Assembly: GCA_937934465.1 (NCBI GenBank)
Contig: CALGZO010000173.1
Span: forward strand, 1-13,178
Direction: 5' to 3'
Length of the DNA stretch: 13,178 nt
Source of the DNA: an uncultured Fimbriimonadales bacterium
GTDB lineage: Bacteria > Armatimonadota > Fimbriimonadia > Fimbriimonadales > GBS-DC
Both the position numbers and the translations under genes were made by a program. Within the stretch, counting starts at the first letter, position 1, and the number at the start of each line of letters is the position of its first letter. The notes below the pieces were generated by a model. That model saw only the letters and a list, made by a program, of their open reading frames with translations, was not told the origin of the DNA and ran no database searches. Shown here one piece after another: positions 5,871 to 13,129 of this stretch.

Positions 5871-7979
5871 ATGGACAGACAAGTGATAGTTGCACGGACT
5901 TACACTAAGGCAGCCAATCGTCTGAGACCCTGCAGGAAACAGATTGACGAGAAGCTGCATCTATTTAGTCAAAATCCGCACCACAGCTCGCTCAAACTGC
6001 ACCAGCTTGATCGGGTTGAATCCGGCGAATGGTGGAGCTACTATGTGAATATGGATGTTCGCACTATCCTTTCAGACCAGAAAGACTGCTGGGTTGTGTG
6101 TTATGTGGGGCATCACGACGATGCTTACCAGTGGGCGAGGCGCAAACGATTTAGCGTAGACCTGCTACAAGGTAGCTACTCGTTGGCGCCGCCCGCGTCG
6201 GAAGTTGTTTTGGAAAAGCCAATCGCCGAAGCGTCGCCCGAGAACGCCCCCCGTCGCCCGCTAAGCGGCTACACGGTTAAGGATTTGATTCGCTTAGGCA
6301 TCCCCCAGCAGAATGAGGACTGGGCGCAGCGGTTCATCAACGCCACTGAGGACGAACTGCGATATCTCCTATCGAGAGCCCTCGATGAAGACTGGTTCTC
6401 ACAGGATGTGACGGAGCGGCTCTGGAATTTAGCCTTTGGAGGCGCACGATACCAAGAGCTATTGCCCCCACAGGTGTCTCTTTTGATGACTTCGGAGCTG
6501 CTTCGGCGTTATCCGCGTAATTTTTGGGCGCCCGAAAGTGAAGCGGAGATAGAACGCGCCATACGGAGCAACTGGCAGGAGTGGATTATCTTCCTGCACC
6601 CTGCGCAGAAGGCGGCAGTGGAGCGCGATATGCAGGGCGCCATTCGCATCAGAGGCGGCGCAGGAACAGGCAAAACCGTCGTAGCAGCGCATCGCACCGC
6701 GTGGTTAGCCACCCGCTACCCCGACGAGCAGGTCTTGCTGACCACTTTCACACGAGTACTGGCTGAGAACCTACGAAGGCGAGTTGAACAGATAATCGGT
6801 TCACTGGAAGGTACTATGATTACGGTCGCTACTCTGCATTCCGTTGCCTACAGCATGTTTAAACGCCATCTGCAGCGCAACGAGGCTGTGGTGGACGATT
6901 TCAACCCTCTACTGAGAGAAGCGATGCAGCGCGTAAGTTCCGAGTACGACCTTGCTTTCATGCGCGCTGAATGGGAAACGATTATCGAACCGTGGAATGT
7001 GCGCACTTTAGAGAAATACCGGACTATAGAGCGCATCGGACGCAGAACGCAGCTCCAGATTGCTCAGCGTGAGAAGCTTTGGCCCGTGTTCGAGCAGATG
7101 TGGCAGCTGCTTGCAGAACATGGTCAGATTACTTACGGGGGCATCTGTTACGCTGTTGCTGAGTATCTTCAAAACCACCCCGAAGCACGCTACCGCTGCG
7201 TAGTTGTCGACGAGGCGCAGGACTTCGGACCAGCGGAGTTGACCCTCATCCGAGCGTTAGCGCCGCCCGATGAGGAGAATTCGCTATTCCTCTGCGCCGA
7301 TTTCCGCCAGCGCATCTATCGCCCGGCAGTCCCTTGGATTCGGTTCGGCATCGATACACGCGGGCGCAGCTACACCCTGCGCGTGAACTATCGCACCACA
7401 GCCCAGATACAGCATTTCGCTGAAAGCGTGCTGCCGTCACAGATTGAGGATGGAGAGGAGAACAAGGCGGTTGCCCCCACGGATCGTCCATTCGCCCTAC
7501 TGCACGGCATCGAACCCGAAATAAAAGCTTATGATAACATTCGTGCCGAAATGAGCGGGCTGAAGCAGTGGATCTACCACTGCCTCAACGAGAACATACA
7601 ACCCGGCGAAATCGCCATATTCGCGCGCACCAAGCAAGTCCGCGACGAGGTCAGGAAACTCCTCCAAGAAGTCGAGCGAGAGCGCGGAATCTACGCCCTT
7701 GAGTTGAGCCGTGACATGCAACCTATTGCCGATAAATTGAACTACGGTACAGCGCATAATGCCAAAGGGTTGGAATTTCGCGCGGTAGCAGTCGTTGGAG
7801 TTTCTTCCAGCAACTTTCCCTGCTACGCCGTCGTCAAGGATGTCGCCGACCCCGCCGAGAGATCGCTGAAGGAAGCTGAGGAGCGTCAATTACTCTACAC
7901 AGTCTGCACGCGAGCGCGTGAGCGGCTCTACATTAGCTACGCGCCCGCAGCGTCGCCCAGTCCGTTTCTCAAACGCTGA
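5871..7979 (+). CDS. Fusion of RelE/ParE-like toxin domain with UvrD/Rep-type SF1 DNA helicase
   Basis: The 702-residue product has two parts. Residues 1-94 follow the RelE/ParE toxin fold: KAANRLRP and KQIDEKLHLFSQNPHH helices, then LKLHQLD, WWSYYVNMDVRTIL (R64) and VVCYVGHHDDAYQWARRKRF strands. Residues about 230-700 are a UvrD-like ATPase: Walker A GGAGTGKT at 262-269, Walker B DEAQD at 447-451, NYRTT at 506-510, GTAHNAKGLEF at 626-636, and motif VI around T680-R681. These motifs predict ATP-driven 3'-5' DNA translocation or unwinding. A linker of about 130 residues contains a short helical SGYTVKDLIRLGI segment. ATG 5871 follows a GGGAGG site and is chosen over the GTG at 5844. I recall this architecture in other thermophiles and cyanobacteria without a settled function. 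Repair or anti-phage defence are possible roles. By eye the codon use is less GC-rich than its neighbours. Confidence 0.88.
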   Translation: MDRQVIVARTYTKAANRLRPCRKQIDEKLHLFSQNPHHSSLKLHQLDRVESGEWWSYYVNMDVRTILSDQKDCWVVCYVGHHDDAYQWARRKRFSVDLLQGSYSLAPPASEVVLEKPIAEASPENAPRRPLSGYTVKDLIRLGIPQQNEDWAQRFINATEDELRYLLSRALDEDWFSQDVTERLWNLAFGGARYQELLPPQVSLLMTSELLRRYPRNFWAPESEAEIERAIRSNWQEWIIFLHPAQKAAVERDMQGAIRIRGGAGTGKTVVAAHRTAWLATRYPDEQVLLTTFTRVLAENLRRRVEQIIGSLEGTMITVATLHSVAYSMFKRHLQRNEAVVDDFNPLLREAMQRVSSEYDLAFMRAEWETIIEPWNVRTLEKYRTIERIGRRTQLQIAQREKLWPVFEQMWQLLAEHGQITYGGICYAVAEYLQNHPEARYRCVVVDEAQDFGPAELTLIRALAPPDEENSLFLCADFRQRIYRPAVPWIRFGIDTRGRSYTLRVNYRTTAQIQHFAESVLPSQIEDGEENKAVAPTDRPFALLHGIEPEIKAYDNIRAEMSGLKQWIYHCLNENIQPGEIAIFARTKQVRDEVRKLLQEVERERGIYALELSRDMQPIADKLNYGTAHNAKGLEFRAVAVVGVSSSNFPCYAVVKDVADPAERSLKEAEERQLLYTVCTRARERLYISYAPAASPSPFLKR

Positions 7980-8023
7980 CCTGTCAAATGAGCGACGCCG
8001 AGCGCGTACTGTGGTATGGCAGC

Positions 8024-8032
8024 GGGTACAAT
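8024..8032 (+). promoter_or_regulatory. Promoter-like motif GGGTACAAT (-10 TACAAT at 8027-8032) of the ybaB-recR-nth operon
   Basis: TACAAT preceded by GGG lies in the 77-bp gap between the helicase stop and ybaB. A start about seven bases downstream gives a leader of about 18 bases containing the CTGGAGG ribosome binding site. This suggests the operon does not depend on read-through from the helicase gene. Confidence 0.5.
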
Positions 8033-8056
8033 CTTAGCCACTGGAGGCGACTACCG

Positions 8057-8401
8057 ATGAAGATGCCTAAAATCCCCGGCGGCGGTTCGATGCGCCAGAT
8101 GATGGAACAGGCGCAACGCATGATGGAACAAGCGCAACGCTTCGAGGAGGAGATGGACAACCTGCAGGTGCAAGCCACAGCAGGCGGCGGCGTGGTGAAA
8201 GCGACTGTGAACGGCAAGGGCGTGCTGATGAGCCTTGAAATCGCGCCCGAAGCCATCGACCCCGACGATGCCGAGATGTTGCAAGACCTGATTGTGAGCG
8301 CGGTGCGCGAGGCGCAGACGCAAGCCGAGAACATCCGCGCCGAGCGCATGGGGCAGCTCACAGGCGGGCTGGGCTTGGACAAACTCGGACTGCCGTTTTA
8401 G
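8057..8401 (+). CDS. ybaB: YbaB/EbfC-family nucleoid-associated protein
   Basis: This 114-residue protein is a typical YbaB/EbfC member, a small dimeric DNA-binding protein that coats the nucleoid. After a glycine-rich MPKIPGGGSM start, the helical MRQMMEQAQRMMEQAQRFEEEMD segment is followed by the strand pair VQATAGGGVVKATVNGKG, then SLEIAPEAIDPDDAEMLQDLIVSAVREA, the most conserved family block. It ends with the usual glycine/leucine-rich LTGGLGLDKLGLPF. ATG 8057 is preceded by GGAGG at about 8043-8047; a longer frame from 7988 would add residues unlike the family and lacks a binding site. It directly precedes recR, the arrangement seen in most bacteria, though dnaX, often upstream, is not here. 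Confidence 0.95.
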   Translation: MKMPKIPGGGSMRQMMEQAQRMMEQAQRFEEEMDNLQVQATAGGGVVKATVNGKGVLMSLEIAPEAIDPDDAEMLQDLIVSAVREAQTQAENIRAERMGQLTGGLGLDKLGLPF

Positions 8402-8404
8402 CCG

Positions 8405-9001
8405 ATGCTGTTCCCGCCTGCCCTGCGCCAGCTGATGCAACAGTTGGAGCGATTGCCCGGCGTCGGCGCACGCTCCGCCCAGCGGCTCGCCCTGTACCTC
8501 ATCCGCCGCCCTGAGGAGGAAGTGGCGCGCCTGGCGGAGAGCCTCGTGCAAGCGCGCGAGCGTACTCGCCTGTGCCAGCGGTGCTTCTTCCTCAGCGAGT
8601 CGGAGCTGTGTGAACTGTGTCGCGACCCATCGCGCGAGACGGACACCCTCTGCGTCGTCGCTGACCCGCGCGATGTGGTCGCGCTCGAACGCCTGGAACA
8701 GTATCGCGGGCTCTACCATGTGCTGCACGGGCTTATCTCCCCTGCTGAGGGGGTGCAGCCCGAAGATTTGAAACTGCGCGAACTGGTGGAGCGTATCCGC
8801 ACAGAGCAACCGCGCGAGGTGATTTTAGCCACGCCCGCGAATGTGGAAGGCGACGCGACCGCGCTCTACATCGCACGACTACTCAAACCGATGGGCGTGC
8901 GCGTGACGCGAATCGCCTACGGGATGCCTGTCGGCGGCGAACTGGACTATGCCGACGCCGCCACCCTCGGCTACGCGCTCAGCGGACGGCAGGAGCTCTG
9001 A
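8405..9001 (+). CDS. recR: Recombination mediator RecR
   Basis: The 198-residue product has the full RecR order. A helix-hairpin-helix (LERLPGVGARSAQRLA, residues 14-29) precedes a four-cysteine zinc motif at C57, C60, C69 and C72. A TOPRIM domain begins near residue 80 (TLCVVADPRDVVALE) and includes YHVLHGLISPAEGVQPEDL. A C-terminal wedge with RIAYGMPVGGELDYADAATLGYAL completes it. With RecO (and RecF) it loads RecA on single-stranded gaps by forming a clamp on DNA. ATG 8405 lies three bases after the ybaB stop. No Shine-Dalgarno sequence is seen, so translation is probably coupled to ybaB. The neighbouring ybaB is a classic partner. Confidence 0.97.
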   Translation: MLFPPALRQLMQQLERLPGVGARSAQRLALYLIRRPEEEVARLAESLVQARERTRLCQRCFFLSESELCELCRDPSRETDTLCVVADPRDVVALERLEQYRGLYHVLHGLISPAEGVQPEDLKLRELVERIRTEQPREVILATPANVEGDATALYIARLLKPMGVRVTRIAYGMPVGGELDYADAATLGYALSGRQEL

Positions 9002-9002
9002 G

Positions 9003-9668
9003 ATGCCTATCCCTGAAATCGTCGCACGGCTCGAATCGCGCTACGGCGTCCCCGAATGGAACCCGCGCAACAACCCGCTGGAGGAGCTCATCCACTGCAT
9101 CTTGTCGCAGCACACCTCCGACGCGAACTCGTTTCGGGCGTATCGGCTGCTGCGCGAGCGATACCCGACTTGGCAAGCAGTGGTGGACGCCCCCACCGAT
9201 GAACTGGCAGAGACGATACGCTCCGGGGGCTTGGCGAACCAGAAAGCGCCGCGCATCCAAGCCGTGCTGAGAGCCATCCACCAAGCGCACGGCGACTATA
9301 CTCTGGACTGGCTGCACACGCTGCCCACCCCCGACGCCAAACAGTTCCTGCTGAGCTTGCCCGGAATCGGTCCCAAGTGCGCGGCGATTGTGCTGTGCTT
9401 TGCGATGGGGCGTCCCGTAATCCCTGTAGATACGCATGTGTTTCGCGTCTCGTGGCGGCTGGGTCTCATCCCCAAATCTATCGGCGAGGCGAAAGCGCAC
9501 GACGCCTTGGAAGCGATTGTGCCCGAACCGCTGGTCTACCGATTTCATGTGGCGCTGATTCGGCATGGGCGCGCCGTGTGCAAAGCGCAGAACCCGCGCT
9601 GCGAGGCGTGCTGCCTGCAAGATCTCTGTGCGTTTTACAGCCAACCAACGCAGGCAAAACACGCTTGA
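9003..9668 (+). CDS. nth: Endonuclease III-family DNA glycosylase/AP lyase
   Basis: The 221-residue protein belongs to the HhH-GPD base-excision glycosylases. The helix-hairpin-helix LLSLPGIGPKCA carries K125, which matches the Schiff-base lysine (K120) of E. coli endonuclease III. The VDTHVFRV block supplies the catalytic aspartate D143. C193, C200, C203 and C209 form the C-x6-C-x2-C-x5-C [4Fe-4S] motif. The enzyme should excise oxidised pyrimidines and nick the resulting abasic site. The N-terminal ILSQHTSD replaces the LSAQATD of the E. coli enzyme, a variation I recall in thermophile and Deinococcus-type homologues, so the substrate range may differ. ATG 9003, one base after the recR stop, has AGGAG upstream and is chosen over an earlier in-frame start inside recR. 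Confidence 0.93.
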   Translation: MPIPEIVARLESRYGVPEWNPRNNPLEELIHCILSQHTSDANSFRAYRLLRERYPTWQAVVDAPTDELAETIRSGGLANQKAPRIQAVLRAIHQAHGDYTLDWLHTLPTPDAKQFLLSLPGIGPKCAAIVLCFAMGRPVIPVDTHVFRVSWRLGLIPKSIGEAKAHDALEAIVPEPLVYRFHVALIRHGRAVCKAQNPRCEACCLQDLCAFYSQPTQAKHA

Positions 9669-9677
9669 GGTACACTT
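9669..9677 (+). promoter_or_regulatory. Promoter-like motif GGTACACTT (-10 TACACT at 9671-9676) of the sigma-bamA operon
   Basis: The motif starts on the last base before the intergenic gap after nth and belongs to the same GGTAYACT series as 4792, 12093 and 13130. Transcription would begin near 9683, leaving a leader of about 60 bases before ATG 9744. No -35 box is convincing. It does not resemble a typical ECF autoregulated promoter, so the sigma gene may be read by the primary sigma factor. Confidence 0.45.
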
Positions 9678-9743
9678 GATGCCGAAACGCTTGCCGCGCT
9701 GACGAGTCTAATCGCAGTGGGCAGGGACGCGAGAGTGCGATGG

Positions 9744-10298
9744 ATGGACGAGTCAATCGAGTTTGAAGCGCTCGTGGCGACCTACGAGCGACGCATCTAC
9801 AACCTGCTGTTGCGGATGGTGAACGACCCTGAAGACGCCGCCGACCTAACGCAGGAGACCTTCTATCGCGCCTATCGCGCCTTCAGCCGTTTTCGGGGCG
9901 ACTCGCAGCCCTACACTTGGCTGTACCGAATCGCGGTCAACTTGGCAAACGACCACCTGGAAAAACGCGCCCGTATCCGTAAGCGCGAGGTGGAGCTGAA
10001 CGCGCTGGAGTTCACCGAAGACGGCGAACCCACTGGCTGGGACCCGCCCGACAGTGGTCCCTCGCCTGAAGAACATGTGCTGCAGCAGGAGCTCATCCAG
10101 AAGGTGCGGGGGCTAATCCAGCAGATGCCGCCCGACTACAAGGAGATTATCCTGCTGCGCGAGTACGAAGAGATGTCTTACGAAGAGATGGCGGAGGTGC
10201 TGGGCGTCACTTTGGAAGCGGTGCGTAGCCGATTGGCGCGCGCCCGCGCGTGGTTGCGCCAACGCCTCGCGCCCTACATGCAGGAGGAAGAACGCTGA
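9744..10298 (+). CDS. ECF-type RNA polymerase sigma factor
   Basis: The 184-residue protein has only regions 2 and 4, the mark of extracytoplasmic-function (ECF) sigma factors. Region 2 covers about residues 6-76, with DAADLTQETFYRAYRAF (core binding and -10 melting) and TWLYRIAVNLANDHL. An acidic, proline-rich linker lies at about 88-112. Region 4 (about 118-172) has MPPDYKEIILLREYEEMSYEEMAEVLG and the helix-turn-helix TLEAVRSRLARARAWLRQRL. ATG 9744 is preferred; GTG 9717 would add nine residues and cannot be excluded. The gene joins bamA through TGATG, so the two are translated together. No zinc-binding anti-sigma gene follows, which is the usual arrangement. The context points to control of outer-membrane or envelope stress genes, by analogy with E. 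coli sigma-E; this is inference. Confidence 0.93.
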   Translation: MDESIEFEALVATYERRIYNLLLRMVNDPEDAADLTQETFYRAYRAFSRFRGDSQPYTWLYRIAVNLANDHLEKRARIRKREVELNALEFTEDGEPTGWDPPDSGPSPEEHVLQQELIQKVRGLIQQMPPDYKEIILLREYEEMSYEEMAEVLGVTLEAVRSRLARARAWLRQRLAPYMQEEER

Positions 10299-12091
10299 TG
10301 TTCCCAACAATCCACAACCGCTACACGATGGCAACCGTTCTGATGCTGCTCACAACTGCGCTGCTCTACGGGGCGCAGGAGCGACGCGTCGAGAGCGTCA
10401 CGGTTCGGGGACTGCGCAATCTCTCGGAGACCGCCGTGATTGCCGCGTTGCGCCTTAAGCCCGGCGAGCCGTTCAGCGAAGTGAACCTGGAAGCCGACCG
10501 ACGCGCCATCGACGGCATGGGACTGTTCAGCGCCGTGCGACCCAGCGTGGAGCAGACCGAGACTGGCGTGCGTATCACCTTCGATGTCGTAGAAAACCCA
10601 CTTGTCCGCGAGGTGCGCTTCACGGGCAACACCGTGCTTACCAGTGAGCAGCTGCTCGAGGTCATCCGCAATAAGCCGGGCTTCGTATTCAATACGAACT
10701 TAGCCGAGCCAGACATCCGCGCCATCCGCGACGCCTACCAGCGCGCGGGCTATGTCGTGCTACCTGAAGGCTACATACCCCCCGACTACGAGACAGGCGT
10801 GCTAACTATCGCCCTGTCGGAGCTGCGCGTGGGACAAATCAAGGTGGAAGGCAACACCAAAACCCGAACTGGCGTCATCCTGCGCGAGCTGCGCACCAAG
10901 CCGAACGACCTGTTCAACATCACGCGCTGGCAACGCGACATCAATCGCCTCTACAACACAGGCTACTTCGACCAAATCACGCCCGAAGAGGAGCCTGCCG
11001 CGCCCGGCGTAATCGATATCACCCTCAAAGTCAAAGAGCGTCCGACGGGGCGGCTGAATGTGGGGTTCGCCATCGACTCGCGTCGACGGCTGATTGGACT
11101 CGCGGAAATCTACGAGACCAACTTTCAGGGCAGCGGACGCACAGTGGGCGTCAACTTCCAAAGCACAGGCGGACGCAACGGCAACAGCATCGAGCTGCTA
11201 TTCACGGAGCCGTATCTGGATCGGCATCGCACCTCGCTGTCGGTCTCGCTGTATAACAAGCTGGTGTATCGGTTCACCTCCAACTTCTTCGGCGGCTCGA
11301 TAGACCCGAACTTGGAGCAACGCTACGATGAGCGTCGGCGCGGCGTGACGGTAGGGGTGTCTCGCCCCCTCAGTGACTTCCTTTCCGCCTCCATCGGGCT
11401 GCGCGCGGAAGATGTGAACACCAACCGCGTGGCGACCACCGAGGGCAGCGGATTTATCCGTCAAGACGGCTCGCTTACCAGCCTCACCCTGCGCGGCGTC
11501 TATAGCAACCGCGACTTCGACTTAGACCCCGCGCAAGGGCAGTACCTGGCGCTCACACTGGAGCCGGGCATTTCCAACATCCGCGCAGCGGAGCAGGCGT
11601 TCCTCGACTCGGGCGTGGTGAAGCTCGGACGCTCCAACTTCCTGCGCGGCTCCATCGACTACCGTATCTACTTCAGCCCGCAAGGGCGACGCACGCAGCC
11701 CGACGATAAACGGCAGGTGTTCGCCTTCCGCGCCTACTATGGCACGGTCTCTGGCAGCGTGCCGTTCTTCGAACAGTTCTTCATCGGCGGCGCGGAGACC
11801 CTGCGCGGCTACCCCGAAGACCGATTCTGGGGTAAAAACGCGCTCCTGCTCAGCTTCGAGTACCGTCAGCCCATCGAGAAGGCGTTCACAGCGGTCTTCT
11901 TCGTCGATGTCGGACACGCTTGGGGCGGCTACCCCAGCGTGAACGAGTTCAGCCAAAGCAGCAATCTGAACTTGCAAGTCGGATACGGCTTGGGAGTTCG
12001 CGTGCGCACGCCGCTCGGACCGCTACGCATCGACTACGGCATCGGGCGTGAAGGCGGACGCACGCACTTCAGCGTGGGACAGGTCTTCTAA
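10298..12091 (+). CDS. bamA: Outer-membrane protein assembly factor BamA (Omp85 family), three POTRA domains
   Basis: The 597-residue protein inserts beta-barrel proteins into the outer membrane. A signal sequence lies within residues 1-26 (MATVLMLLTTALLYGAQ). Three POTRA repeats follow at about 30-102 (VESVTVRGLRNLSE), 103-180 (REVRFTGNTVLTSEQL) and 181-262 (GQIKVEGNTKTRTGVI), fewer than the five of E. coli. The barrel starts near RLNVGFAIDS and carries the loop-6 LRGY motif at residues 502-505 within FFIGGAETLRGYPEDRFWG. It ends with FSVGQVF, the terminal aromatic signature. TamA-like or other Omp85 relatives are possible, but the skp-like neighbour favours BamA. ATG 10298 overlaps the sigma-factor TGA by one base, with AGGAGG upstream at about 10281. 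This gene is the strongest sign of a diderm host. Confidence 0.93.
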   Translation: MFPTIHNRYTMATVLMLLTTALLYGAQERRVESVTVRGLRNLSETAVIAALRLKPGEPFSEVNLEADRRAIDGMGLFSAVRPSVEQTETGVRITFDVVENPLVREVRFTGNTVLTSEQLLEVIRNKPGFVFNTNLAEPDIRAIRDAYQRAGYVVLPEGYIPPDYETGVLTIALSELRVGQIKVEGNTKTRTGVILRELRTKPNDLFNITRWQRDINRLYNTGYFDQITPEEEPAAPGVIDITLKVKERPTGRLNVGFAIDSRRRLIGLAEIYETNFQGSGRTVGVNFQSTGGRNGNSIELLFTEPYLDRHRTSLSVSLYNKLVYRFTSNFFGGSIDPNLEQRYDERRRGVTVGVSRPLSDFLSASIGLRAEDVNTNRVATTEGSGFIRQDGSLTSLTLRGVYSNRDFDLDPAQGQYLALTLEPGISNIRAAEQAFLDSGVVKLGRSNFLRGSIDYRIYFSPQGRRTQPDDKRQVFAFRAYYGTVSGSVPFFEQFFIGGAETLRGYPEDRFWGKNALLLSFEYRQPIEKAFTAVFFVDVGHAWGGYPSVNEFSQSSNLNLQVGYGLGVRVRTPLGPLRIDYGIGREGGRTHFSVGQVF

Positions 12092-12092
12092 G

Positions 12093-12101
12093 GTACACTT
12101 C
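12093..12101 (+). promoter_or_regulatory. Promoter-like motif GGTACACTT (-10 TACACT at 12094-12099) of ompH
   Basis: The motif lies immediately after the bamA stop and about 40 bases before the ompH start. Transcription would begin near 12106 and leave a 30-base leader that includes GGAGG at about 12126-12130. It lets ompH be made independently of bamA. It is almost identical to the motif before the sigma gene. Confidence 0.5.
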
Positions 12102-12135
12102 CTACGCTTGCAAAACCCACAACATGGAGGTTAAG

Positions 12136-12741
12136 ATGAAAACATTACTAACGATGGCGCTAACGCTGGGATGCTTCCTTGCCGCACACGCACAAGCGTT
12201 CGGCGTGGTCGATTACGAGCGCGTGATTAACGAATCGACCTTCGTTAAGAACAGCCTTGAACAGCTGCAAGCGTTGGAAGCGCGCTATCGAGGCGTCCTG
12301 CAAGCCTTACAAGAGAACATCATTCTCACGGACGAGGAGCGTCAAGAGCTTACGAACCTACTGTTAGCTGACACTCTGAACGACGCACAGCGTCAGCGCG
12401 TGCAGCAGCTTGCTCAAACTTCGCGCCAGCGCGCGGACGAACTGCAGCAGCTGCGCCAGAAGCCACAACCTTCCGAGACCGAGAAGGCTGCACTGGAGCG
12501 GTTCACTCAGATGGAAGCGCGCGGGCGAGAAGCAATCCAAACTTTGGCGCAACAACTCACCCAGCAGCTCGAACAACGACTGCAACAAAGCCGCGAGCAA
12601 GTGCGCAACGCCGTGCGCGAAACCATCGCCCAAGTCGCTAAAGAGAAGCGACTCACGCTGGTCTTTAGCACAGAGGCGGTGCTGTATGCCGAGACAGACA
12701 TCACTAACGATGTCATCCAGAAGCTGAACGAGCGGAAGTGA
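12136..12741 (+). CDS. skp: OmpH/Skp-family periplasmic chaperone
   Basis: This 201-residue protein fits the OmpH/Skp family, trimeric periplasmic chaperones that hold unfolded outer-membrane proteins on their way to BamA. A signal peptide occupies about residues 1-21 (MKTLLTMALTLGCFLAAHAQA). The mature part begins with the family strand FGVVDYERVI, followed by a long, Gln/Glu/Arg-rich helical tentacle (about 35-165, coiled-coil-like). It closes with the KEKRLTLVFSTEAVLYAETDITNDVIQKLN strand and helix, the most conserved part. ATG 12136 has GGAGG eight bases upstream and is chosen over ATG 12124. Its position directly after bamA is the same as in E. coli. The next gene, perhaps also an envelope gene, begins beyond the window. 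Confidence 0.93.
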   Translation: MKTLLTMALTLGCFLAAHAQAFGVVDYERVINESTFVKNSLEQLQALEARYRGVLQALQENIILTDEERQELTNLLLADTLNDAQRQRVQQLAQTSRQRADELQQLRQKPQPSETEKAALERFTQMEARGREAIQTLAQQLTQQLEQRLQQSREQVRNAVRETIAQVAKEKRLTLVFSTEAVLYAETDITNDVIQKLNERK

Positions 12742-12765
12742 GCCGTTCGGCGCGCCGCGCTCGTG

Positions 12766-13117
12766 GCTGGGACATTTCTGCTCAGCGCGCACGCTTCTGA
12801 GGCACGGACAAGAATGTCCGTGCTATAGGGTGGCTGGGACATTCTTGTCCCAGCACGCACGCTTTTGAGGCACGGACAGGAATGTCCGTGCTACAGTGGC
12901 TGGGGCACTCTTGTCGCAGCACGCACGCTTCTAAAGCACGGACAGGAATGTCCGTGCTACAGTGGCTGGGACACTCTTGTCCCAGCGCGCACGCTTGTAT
13001 GGCACGGACAAGAATGTCCGTGCTACAGTGGCTGTGACATTCTTGTCCCAGCACACACGCTTCTAAGCACGGACAAGAATGTCCGTGCTACAGTGGCTGG
13101 GACATTTTTGTCCCAGC
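12766..13117. repeat. BIME-like array: six B and five A palindromes alternating, period about 66 bp
   Basis: Two 22-bp palindromes alternate. A has arms GCACGGACA and TGTCCGTGC around AGAA or GGAA, starting at 12802, 12870, 12936, 13002 and 13067. B has arms GCTGGGACA and TGTCCCAGC around TTCT or a variant, starting at 12766, 12833, 12899, 12965, 13031 and 13096. Spacing is 65-68 bases. The B core is the reverse complement of the A core, so the unit is a head-to-tail pair as in REP/BIME elements. Spacers keep an ACGCACGCTTCT-like phrase. All A stems are perfect. B copies at 12766, 12899 and 13031 have decayed. It occupies most of the gap after ompH and contains no credible gene. Confidence 0.9.
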
Positions 13118-13129
13118 GTTTGGCAGGCG

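Noticed and set aside
9679..9702. Seven-codon leader peptide (MPKRLPR) before the sigma gene
   Set aside because: The predicted transcription start near 9683 falls after its ATG, and no binding site precedes it.
12766..13117. CRISPR array
   Set aside because: The whole 66-bp unit is repeated and the spacers are alike, the repeats are two alternating palindromes, and no cas gene is near.
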